The notes beneath the pieces were generated by a model, which saw nothing but the letters and a program-made list of their open reading frames with translations, was not told the DNA's origin and made no database searches. Source: an uncultured Sphingobacteriales bacterium (GTDB taxonomy: Bacteria > Bacteroidota > Bacteroidia > Chitinophagales > Chitinophagaceae). Taken from it: a DNA stretch of 11,978 bases. The stretch's first letter is position 1. Every line of letters starts with the position of its first letter. Below are positions 6,129-11,978 of this stretch, one piece after another. The stretch lies in NCBI GenBank assembly GCA_946887085.1, contig CAMPKG010000072.1:1-11978 (forward strand). The letters are read 5' to 3'. The translations under genes and the position numbers were made by a program.

Positions 6129-6623
6129 TTATTTGGCCAGTTCCTTGATCTTGGCAAATACTTCTTCCTCGCTTCCTTCCTCGTAGCCGGAGTGCATGTA
6201 GGCAACCTTACCGGTTTTATCAATGATCATGGTAAACGGTACTGTCTGGAAGTTCAAAGACCGTTTCAGATCAGAGTTTGGGTCGATGTAATAAGGGAAG
6301 TCCCAACCCTGCGATTTCGCATAGCTGCGAACCAGGCCTTCCGCGCGCGACTCATCGATAGAGATAGTCATAAAGTTGAAATCGGCCTCTTGCTTCCATT
6401 TAGGAAGTTTCTCTCTTACGTTTTTTATCTCTTTTTTGCATGGAACACACCATGTGGCCCAAAAGCTGATAAAAGTCACTTTGCCTGGCTCGACAGTCTC
6501 ATTGAATCCTACTTTTTTGTTCGAATTCATGTCCTTGATCTGCGTGGTAGGCAATTCTACAGTTTGGGCGTGCAGCGCAGTGGCACAGAACAAAGCCATG
6601 CCTGCTGCGATCAGTTTTTTCAT
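6129..6623 (-). CDS. TlpA/ResA-like periplasmic thioredoxin
   Basis: This 164-residue protein has a cleavable signal peptide (about 1-19, ending LHA before QT), placing it in the periplasm. The thioredoxin fold follows, with the active site WCVPC at 58-62 (Cys59 and Cys62), preceded by FISFWATW. The cis-proline is Pro129 in QTVPFT. The inserted segment between them is typical of the AhpC/TSA-Redoxin TlpA group. It should reduce or exchange disulfides in exported proteins; the partner is unknown. Unlike many Bacteroidota TlpA proteins it lacks a long N-terminal domain and a lipobox. It is divergent from the DUF6029-type barrel gene, so a shared regulator or shared substrate is possible but unproven. 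The start is set by the signal peptide. Confidence 0.9.
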   Translation of the reverse strand: MKKLIAAGMALFCATALHAQTVELPTTQIKDMNSNKKVGFNETVEPGKVTFISFWATWCVPCKKEIKNVREKLPKWKQEADFNFMTISIDESRAEGLVRSYAKSQGWDFPYYIDPNSDLKRSLNFQTVPFTMIIDKTGKVAYMHSGYEEGSEEEVFAKIKELAK

Positions 6624-6636
6624 AAACGCTTGTGTT

Positions 6637-6667
6637 TTAAAATAAAAGAATCCAAATCCTTGCCAAA
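6637..6667 (-). promoter_or_regulatory. Candidate promoter of the thioredoxin gene
   Basis: On the minus strand TTTG (6667-6664) is followed after exactly 19 bases by TATTTTAA (6644-6637), six of eight matches to TAnnTTTG, ending 13 bases before the ATG. The TTTG lies within one of the TTGCCAAAG repeats. Confidence 0.4.
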
Positions 6668-6690
6668 GTTTGCCAAAGGTTCTAAATTTC
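6659..6690 (+). promoter_or_regulatory. Candidate promoter of the DUF6029-type gene
   Basis: CTTG at 6659-6662 is followed after 20 bases by TAAATTTC at 6683-6690, seven of eight matches to TAnnTTTG. The start codon lies 29 bases further on. It overlaps the opposing thioredoxin promoter. Confidence 0.45.
6660..6678. repeat. Two TTGCCAAAG direct repeats, 10-base period
   Basis: TTGCCAAAG occurs at 6660-6668 and again at 6670-6678, one helical turn apart, between the two candidate -7 boxes of the divergent genes. The spacing suits two protomers binding one face of the DNA. No regulator is identified, and chance duplication is possible. Confidence 0.45.
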
Positions 6691-6719
6691 CAATTTTTTT
6701 AGGGTTTAACCATCAGTTG

Positions 6720-8297
6720 ATGAAAAAAAATATTTTGTTTTCTGCATTGGCGCTGATGTCTACAGGTGCTTTTGCGCAAGGGAGTTTGACGGGGGATCTA
6801 ATGGCTAACGTCAATTTTTTTCAGAGAGATTCGCTTATTCATGCAGACAAAAATCCGCTTTATGATAACTATCTCAGCGGTGGAGAAGCCTGGTTAGGAC
6901 TGCGTTATAACTATAAAGGATTCACTGCCACTCTCCGGGCCGATGCATTTCACAACTCCAATCTGTATAACCCGACACAGGCGCTGACAGGTTTTGGTAT
7001 CGGCGCATGGAGCTTAAGCAAAGAGTTCAACGATCTCACGATAACAGCTGGATATATTTACGACCAGATTGGCAGTGGTATCTTATTCCGCTCCTACGAA
7101 GACCGGGGCCTGTTGATAGACAACGCGCTTGTTGGCCTTCATCTCCGTTACCAGGTAACTGATAACATATATGTTAAGGCATTCACCGGCCAGTCAAAAT
7201 TCCTGTTCGACAGGTATAAGCCTATAATTAAAGGCCTGAACGCAGAAGGCGATTTTAGCCTTGGTGAAAAAGTACACGTGACACCAGGTTTCGGCGTACT
7301 CAACCGTACGCTCGACCAGACCTCGATCGACCAGATCGTGCCTACCATCAATAATCAGCCGCTGCCATCTCGTTTTGTACCCAAATACAATATGTATGCA
7401 TTCACCGCTTATAATACACTTACATGGGGCGATGTATCATGGTATGTAGAGGGCGCATACAAGACCAACGAAGCCATCGTGCTCGACAATACGCTGCAGG
7501 ATCATGATGGTAATGTATTGTTCAGTACCCTCGGTTATGCCCGCAAAGGCTTCGCGATCAACTTCACCGGTAAGCGCACCGAGAACTTTGTGATGCGCAC
7601 GTCTCCCAACGAAGTGCTGATACGCGGCTTGCTCAACTGGCAACCGATTGTTGCGAGGCTTCGTCCGCAAAGGCTGATGGCTCGTTATACGCCTGCATCA
7701 CAGGATATATCAGAGCTTGCATTAGGTAGCGATATCCTATTGGCGCCAAACGATGATCTGAGCATTACATTAAACTACACCCATATCAATACGCTTGAAG
7801 AGAAAGTGCTATACCGCGAAGCGTACGGTGATGCGGAATACCGTGGCTGGGATGACTTCGTGCTGGCAGGTGGTGTGCAATATATGCAATACAACCAGGA
7901 GATCTACCAGGCTAAAGCAGGTGTGCCCATCGTGCATTCATTGATACCATTCTTCGAGTTGACTTACCGCATCAATACGAAGAACTCTATACGCACACAG
8001 TGGGAATACCAGCATACCGAGCAGGATTACGGCTCATGGATATTCGGCCTTATCGAATACAACATAGCACCGAAGTGGTCATTTGCTATTTCCGACATGT
8101 ACAATACCAGTCCCGGCCCGGCCGCAACAACGGGTGGTCATCACTATTACAATATCTTCACTGCCTTTACAAAAGGCCCGCATCGGTTTACTGCTGCTTA
8201 TGTGAAGCAAGTGGAAGGTATCAACTGTACCGGTGGTGTTTGCCGCTATGAGCCTGCGTTCAGCGGTGTTCGTTTAGGTATCACCTCAACCTTCTAG
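6720..8297 (+). CDS. DUF6029-family outer-membrane beta-barrel protein
   Basis: This is a 525-residue protein with a signal peptide (about 1-20, ending GAFAQ) and alternating hydrophobic/polar beta strands throughout. It ends in ITSTF, and a terminal Phe is the usual sorting signal for outer-membrane barrels. Residues about 111-139 (GYIYDQIGSGILFRSYEDRG, then LLIDNALVG) match from memory the most conserved stretch of the DUF6029 family of Bacteroidota, whose function is not known. I see no TonB box or plug domain, so it is not a SusC/TonB receptor. The open frame continues 528 bases further upstream, but that part is antisense to the thioredoxin gene; the ATG at 6720 starts a proper signal peptide. 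A terminator-like hairpin follows, after which nadB starts directly. Divergence from a periplasmic thioredoxin suggests, without proving, a link through disulfides or shared regulation. Confidence 0.8.
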   Translation: MKKNILFSALALMSTGAFAQGSLTGDLMANVNFFQRDSLIHADKNPLYDNYLSGGEAWLGLRYNYKGFTATLRADAFHNSNLYNPTQALTGFGIGAWSLSKEFNDLTITAGYIYDQIGSGILFRSYEDRGLLIDNALVGLHLRYQVTDNIYVKAFTGQSKFLFDRYKPIIKGLNAEGDFSLGEKVHVTPGFGVLNRTLDQTSIDQIVPTINNQPLPSRFVPKYNMYAFTAYNTLTWGDVSWYVEGAYKTNEAIVLDNTLQDHDGNVLFSTLGYARKGFAINFTGKRTENFVMRTSPNEVLIRGLLNWQPIVARLRPQRLMARYTPASQDISELALGSDILLAPNDDLSITLNYTHINTLEEKVLYREAYGDAEYRGWDDFVLAGGVQYMQYNQEIYQAKAGVPIVHSLIPFFELTYRINTKNSIRTQWEYQHTEQDYGSWIFGLIEYNIAPKWSFAISDMYNTSPGPAATTGGHHYYNIFTAFTKGPHRFTAAYVKQVEGINCTGGVCRYEPAFSGVRLGITSTF

Positions 8298-8321
8298 CAA
8301 TAACTTCAAATGATTTAACTT

Positions 8322-8348
8322 AGACGGCTCTCCAAAGGGCCGTCTTTT
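8322..8348 (+). terminator. Terminator-like hairpin abutting nadB
   Basis: AGACGGCTC (8322-8330) pairs with GGGCCGTCT (8337-8345), nine pairs with one T-G wobble, around the loop TCCAAA. TTTT then G then TTTT runs straight into the nadB ATG at 8354. It fits termination of the upstream barrel gene, but it also forms the whole visible nadB leader. Confidence 0.75.
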
Positions 8349-8353
8349 GTTTT

Positions 8354-9952
8354 ATGGTACAGACAGATTTCTTAGTCATAGGTTCAGGTATAGCAGGTTT
8401 AACTTTTGCCGTGAAGATGGCGCGGCAGTTTCCTGATAAGACGATAACGATACTAACCAAAGCCAATACCGATGAGACCAACACAAAATATGCACAAGGC
8501 GGCATAGCTGTTGTTAACGACCTGGAGAAAGATAGTTTTGAAAAACACATTGACGATACGCTGATAGCGGGTGATGGCCTTTGCAACACCGAGGTGGTAG
8601 AGATAGTTGTGAAAGAAGGTCCTAAACGTGTTGACGAGATAATTGATTGGGGAGCGAGGTTCGATAAGAATGCAGAGGGCGACTACCTGCGTGGCAAAGA
8701 GGGTGGGCACTCTGAGTTTAGGATACTGCATCATAAAGACATTACCGGTTTTGAGATAGAACGTGCATTAGTGGAAGAAGCAAAACGGCATGCTAACATT
8801 CAGATACATAACCACTGGTTCGTTCTCGATATCATTACACAGCACCACCTTGGCCAGCTCATTACAAAGTCAACGCCCGATATAGAATGTTACGGGGTCT
8901 ACGCCCTTAACCTGCAAAACCACAATATCGAGAAGATATTGTCTAAAGTGACGGTGATGGCAGCGGGTGGCGTTGGGCAGGGTTACAGAACCACCACCAA
9001 TCCTAGGATAGCAACGGGAGATGGTATTGCCATGGCTTACCGTGCCAAGGCGAGGATTGAGAACATGGAATTCATTCAGTTTCACCCGACGGCGTTGTAC
9101 GAGGCTGGTGTGAGTCCATCCTTCCTGATAACAGAAGCGGTGCGCGGTGATGGCGGCATACTACGCAACAAAGCAGGCGAACCCTTTATGCCCAAATACG
9201 ACGCCCGTGCTGATCTCGCGCCACGCGACGTGGTAGCACGTGCGATAGATAACGAGATGAAGCGTACGGGTACAGAACATGTATACCTCGACTGTACGCA
9301 CATGGATCCCAACAAATTCAAAGAGCATTTTCCAAACATCTACGCCAAATGCAAAAGCATTAGTATCGACGTAATGGAAGATTATATACCGGTTGCTCCT
9401 GCGGCACATTATTGCTGTGGCGGCGTCAAGACCGACCTGGCCGGCTGCACGTCAATCCGCAACCTGTACGCTTGTGGCGAGTGCGCAAGTACAGGATTGC
9501 ACGGCGCCAACCGCCTTGCATCGAACTCATTGCTCGAGGCGTTGGTGTTCGCGCACCGTAGTGCAGCAGATGCTGCTTCGAAGATCGACGCCATCTCATT
9601 TAGAAAAGATATACCTGACTGGAATGCCTCAGGTACTACCGATCCGGAGGAAATGATCCTCATCACACAAAGCCTCAAAGAGCTGCAACAGATCATGAGC
9701 GATTATGTGGGCATCGTTCGCAACGACGTACGCCTGCAACGCGCGATGAACCGCCTGGACCTGCTTCACTCCGAAACAGAAGATCTGTACAAGTCCGCCA
9801 CAGTATCACCTCAGCTCTGCGAACTGCGAAACGTGATAACTGTTGGTTACCTGATCGTAAAGAGTGCGCAGTTCCGAAAGGAGAGCCGCGGCCTGCATTA
9901 CAATACCGACTATCCCGGCAAAAGCAGTTTGTTGCAGAACATTGTGCTCTAG
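8354..9952 (+). CDS. nadB: L-aspartate oxidase
   Basis: This cytosolic FAD enzyme oxidises L-aspartate to iminoaspartate, the first step of de novo NAD synthesis; NadA then condenses the product to quinolinate. The 532 residues are full length. The dinucleotide motif is GSGIAG (10-15). Family catalytic positions are all present at nearly E. coli numbering: Glu121 in SEFR, His244 in FHPTALY, Arg291 in APRDVVARAI and His352 in AAHYCCGG. The FAD segment HGANRLASNSLLEALVF spans 383-399, and a C-terminal helical domain follows. These residues and the length separate it from succinate dehydrogenase flavoprotein. nadA and nadC are not in the window. The start is fixed by the FAD motif. There is no Shine-Dalgarno site and no -7 box that I can see upstream, so it may depend on read-through past the hairpin. 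It converges with the ABC transporter gene across 25 bases. Confidence 0.96.
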   Translation: MVQTDFLVIGSGIAGLTFAVKMARQFPDKTITILTKANTDETNTKYAQGGIAVVNDLEKDSFEKHIDDTLIAGDGLCNTEVVEIVVKEGPKRVDEIIDWGARFDKNAEGDYLRGKEGGHSEFRILHHKDITGFEIERALVEEAKRHANIQIHNHWFVLDIITQHHLGQLITKSTPDIECYGVYALNLQNHNIEKILSKVTVMAAGGVGQGYRTTTNPRIATGDGIAMAYRAKARIENMEFIQFHPTALYEAGVSPSFLITEAVRGDGGILRNKAGEPFMPKYDARADLAPRDVVARAIDNEMKRTGTEHVYLDCTHMDPNKFKEHFPNIYAKCKSISIDVMEDYIPVAPAAHYCCGGVKTDLAGCTSIRNLYACGECASTGLHGANRLASNSLLEALVFAHRSAADAASKIDAISFRKDIPDWNASGTTDPEEMILITQSLKELQQIMSDYVGIVRNDVRLQRAMNRLDLLHSETEDLYKSATVSPQLCELRNVITVGYLIVKSAQFRKESRGLHYNTDYPGKSSLLQNIVL

Positions 9953-9977
9953 CTCGTCCTACTCCATTGAGGAATTG

Positions 9978-11750
9978 TTATACTTTTTGCAGTCTGGGCT
10001 GTACGTCTTTACGTTCGCCTATCTGCTGGCGCCACATAGCGTAGTACAATCCCTTTTCGTCTATCAGCGAAGCATGACTGCCTGTTTCCACAATGCGACC
10101 TTTCTCAAGTACAAATATTCTATCCGCATGCATGATGGTAGACAGCCTGTGGGCGATCATGACAGTAATGTGCTGGCGTTGTTGCGTAATGTTGCGGATA
10201 GTGGAAGATATTTCTTCCTCGGTCAACGAGTCGAGTGCAGAGGTGGCCTCATCAAATATCATCAATCTCGGATGGCGTAGCAATGCGCGTGCGATCGACA
10301 ACCTTTGACGCTCGCCGCCTGACAGTTTTAATCCACCTTCTCCTATCATAGTGTCAATGCCGTTCTCGGCGCGAGCCAACAGGTTTTGACAGGCGGCTTT
10401 CTGCAATACCTCGCGTATCTGCTCATCACTGGCGTCGGGGTTAACGAACAGCAGGTTCTCTTTGATAGTGCCTGAGAACAATTGCGTGTCCTGCGTCACA
10501 AAGCCTATCTGGTGTCTCAGCTCATCGAAGTCGATATCGCCGCCTGGTACATTGTTGTAAGATATCTTCCCGGTTTTTGGTTGGTATAAACCTACCAATA
10601 GTTTTACCAGTGTCGTTTTTCCCGAGCCGGAAGGTCCCACAAAGGCAACGGTTTGTCCCAATTCTACTTCAAATGATATTTCTTCAAGTGCCGGGCGAGT
10701 AGCGGTGTTGTGCTGAAAGCTTACCTCGTCGAAGCGCATGCGCTGGATGCCGTTGATAGCAACAGGATGTAAGGGTTTCGCTTCAGCAGGTTTAGCCATC
10801 AGTGTTTTCAGATTGTTGAGCGATGCCTCTGCCTCGCGCCACGCCAGGATAACATTGCCAAGCTCTTGCAAGGGTCCAAAAATGAAGAACGTATAGAACT
10901 GCATCGTGATCATCTGGCCCAGCGTAAGCTTGCCTTGAAAGATGAAATACAAGAGTGCAAACATGATGCACTGGCGCAGGAAGTTGACAAAAGTACCCTG
11001 CACAAAAGATATGGACCTGATACCGCGAACTTTCTTCAATTCAAGGCCGAGTATCTTTATGGTAGTGGCATTGAGGCGGTTTATTTCCTGGTGGGTAAGG
11101 CCAAGGCTTTTTACTAGTTCAATATTCCGCAGGCTTTCGGTGGTGCTTCCCGCAAGAGCGGTAGTTTCTTTCAGGATGCTGCCTTGTATCACTTTGATCT
11201 TTCTGCTCAGCAGGCTGGTAAGCCAGCCAAGTATCAAAGCGCCGCCCAGGTAGATCAGCACCAGCCAGCTGCTCAGGCTGATGGCGTAAATAACTACGAA
11301 GACTATGCCCACTATAGTGGTGAACAATATGTTTACGAAGGCGTTAATGAACTTTTCGCAGTCGGTTCGCACTTTCTGCAGTATCGACAATGTCTCACCA
11401 CTACGCTGGTCTTCAAAATCCGAAAATGGCAGGCGGAGCGCATGGCGAAGTCCATCGGTATACAGCCTGGCGCCGAATTTCTGAATAATAACGTTGACAC
11501 TATAGTCCTGGAAGGCCTTGGCTATCCGCGATATCATTGCCGTACCGATAAGCAGCAACAGTCCCCACATCACTCCGTTGATGAATTGTTCCTGTGTCCA
11601 TTTGCCGGGTTGTTTGGCAAATGGGTCGATGATGTACTTACCGAAGATATATGGATCGAGCAGGGAAAAGACCTGGTTGATGGCAGCAAGGACCAGCGCC
11701 AGCACGATCAGCCATTTATGTTTAGAGAGGTATTGTAAAAGTATTTTCAT
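9978..11750 (-). CDS. ABC half-transporter (exporter type, fused membrane and ATPase domains)
   Basis: This is a 590-residue inner-membrane protein. The membrane domain (about 1-310) has six predicted helices, near 12-32, 60-75, 138-158, 161-181, 250-270 and 281-300. The ATPase domain (about 335-575) has all motifs: Walker A GPSGSGKT (372-379), Q-loop Gln420, signature LSGGE (476-480), Walker B LMIFDE (496-501), D-loop SALD (504-507) and H-loop His534. The arrangement is that of MsbA/LmrA-like type IV exporters working as dimers, and since no partner half-transporter is adjacent a homodimer is likely. The substrate (lipid, drug or peptide) cannot be told; no C39 peptidase domain is present. 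It has its own promoter box at 11761-11768 and no cotranscribed neighbour. No terminator hairpin is visible in the 25 bases separating it from nadB. Confidence 0.93.
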   Translation of the reverse strand: MKILLQYLSKHKWLIVLALVLAAINQVFSLLDPYIFGKYIIDPFAKQPGKWTQEQFINGVMWGLLLLIGTAMISRIAKAFQDYSVNVIIQKFGARLYTDGLRHALRLPFSDFEDQRSGETLSILQKVRTDCEKFINAFVNILFTTIVGIVFVVIYAISLSSWLVLIYLGGALILGWLTSLLSRKIKVIQGSILKETTALAGSTTESLRNIELVKSLGLTHQEINRLNATTIKILGLELKKVRGIRSISFVQGTFVNFLRQCIMFALLYFIFQGKLTLGQMITMQFYTFFIFGPLQELGNVILAWREAEASLNNLKTLMAKPAEAKPLHPVAINGIQRMRFDEVSFQHNTATRPALEEISFEVELGQTVAFVGPSGSGKTTLVKLLVGLYQPKTGKISYNNVPGGDIDFDELRHQIGFVTQDTQLFSGTIKENLLFVNPDASDEQIREVLQKAACQNLLARAENGIDTMIGEGGLKLSGGERQRLSIARALLRHPRLMIFDEATSALDSLTEEEISSTIRNITQQRQHITVMIAHRLSTIMHADRIFVLEKGRIVETGSHASLIDEKGLYYAMWRQQIGERKDVQPRLQKV

Positions 11751-11760
11751 AAGTAAGGGG

Positions 11761-11768
11761 CAAAGGTA
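11761..11768 (-). promoter_or_regulatory. Promoter -7 box of the ABC transporter gene
   Basis: The minus strand reads TACCTTTG, identical to the rpsU -7 box, ending 10 bases before the ATG. A TTG lies 16 bases upstream, closer than the usual 19. Transcription would start only a few bases ahead of the start codon. Confidence 0.6.
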
Positions 11769-11821
11769 ATATGTTCTGTTGTATCAATTTACGTCCGCTG
11801 TTCGGTGTTTTTCTTATAGGG

Positions 11822-11850
11822 GGTTCAGATAATTCAATTCCGTCTGAACC
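11822..11850. repeat. Inverted repeat GGTTCAGA/TCTGAACC
   Basis: GGTTCAGA (11822-11829) and TCTGAACC (11843-11850) are perfect inverted arms around 13 bases. The right arm is part of the interspersed repeat at 11841-11883. It lies just past the likely stop of the partial minus-strand gene and could act as its 3' hairpin, though no T-run follows. Confidence 0.5.
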
Positions 11851-11883
11851 TCAGATTAGTCGTGATTGAACTGATTCAACTGT
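11841..11883 (+). repeat. Interspersed repeat, copy 2
   Basis: It begins CGTCTGAACCTCAGATTA and continues with GATTGAACTGATTCAACTG, matching 241-283 read on the minus strand. The two copies therefore lie in opposite orientations near the two ends of the window. The stop codon of the partial gene at the right edge falls inside it. Confidence 0.6.
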
Positions 11884-11978
11884 TTCAGGTTGTTTTCACA
11901 GCTGGGTATGTCATAAAAAATATCCGCCAATTTGTTATAGAGTGTTGTCGATCTGAGCAGGTTTTTGCTCGTCGTATC
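11856..11978 (-). CDS. Possible 3' end of a gene running off the right edge
   Basis: On the minus strand an open frame of 40 codons enters from the window edge and stops at 11856-11858. It reads like a soluble, partly helical tail (NLLRSTTLYNKLADIF, then ENNLKQLNQFNHD). I recognise no family. A frame this short can stay open by chance, so the call rests on its protein-like composition and on its position. Its last codons lie in the interspersed repeat, as those of the oxidoreductase do at the other end. Confidence 0.4.
   Translation of the reverse strand, partial: DTTSKNLLRSTTLYNKLADIFYDIPSCENNLKQLNQFNHD

Noticed and set aside
6192..6719. A 176-codon in-frame extension ahead of the DUF6029-type gene
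   Set aside because: It is antisense to the clear thioredoxin gene and its translation lacks protein-like character; the ATG at 6720 begins a proper signal peptide.
9953..9977. Terminator between the convergent nadB and ABC genes
   Set aside because: The 25 bases contain no stem with a T-run; weak pairings such as CATTGAGGAATTG are too short to call.

Overview
The window looks like chromosomal core DNA of a Bacteroidota bacterium, most likely Chitinophagaceae or a close relative. The evidence is the set of Bacteroidota-type promoters (TAnnTTTG -7 boxes, one with a TTTG 19 bases upstream), the near absence of Shine-Dalgarno sites, the rpsU-xerC-hpf gene order, a DUF6029-type outer-membrane protein, and lipoproteins with Bacteroidota-style composition. 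I see no phage, transposase, CRISPR array, tRNA or rRNA.

Layout. Bases 1-263 are non-coding and hold a palindromic repeat (about 107-165) and one copy of a second repeat (241-283). From 3174 leftward on the minus strand runs a compact operon: a small lipoprotein, riboflavin synthase (ribE), then a CrtI/RetSat-type FAD oxidoreductase whose last codons lie inside the second repeat. The divergent region 3175-3297 drives this operon leftward and rpsU-xerC-hpf rightward. rpsU carries the only extended Shine-Dalgarno site in the window, and a terminator hairpin separates it from xerC. hpf ends at a strong terminator.

Next comes a single-gene unit for an eight-repeat PQQ-like beta-propeller lipoprotein. 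It shares a bidirectional terminator with a convergent periplasmic TlpA-like thioredoxin gene. That gene is divergent from a DUF6029-family outer-membrane barrel gene across 96 bases that contain two direct repeats at a 10-base period. The barrel gene ends at a terminator-like hairpin that abuts the start of nadB (L-aspartate oxidase, NAD synthesis). nadB converges with a minus-strand ABC half-transporter that has an isolated, almost leaderless promoter. Bases 11751-11978 hold a second copy of the 241-283 repeat and the likely 3' end of a further minus-strand gene.

Functionally these are housekeeping and envelope genes: ribosome assembly and hibernation (bS21, HPF), chromosome dimer resolution (Xer), cofactor synthesis (RibE, NadB), and envelope proteins (two lipoproteins, TlpA, the barrel and the transporter). 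I found no convincing new multi-gene system. The points worth a second look are small-scale: the autoregulation-type rpsU leader, the hairpins abutting start codons, the repeat that supplies a protein C-terminus, and the paired repeats in the tlpA/barrel promoter.
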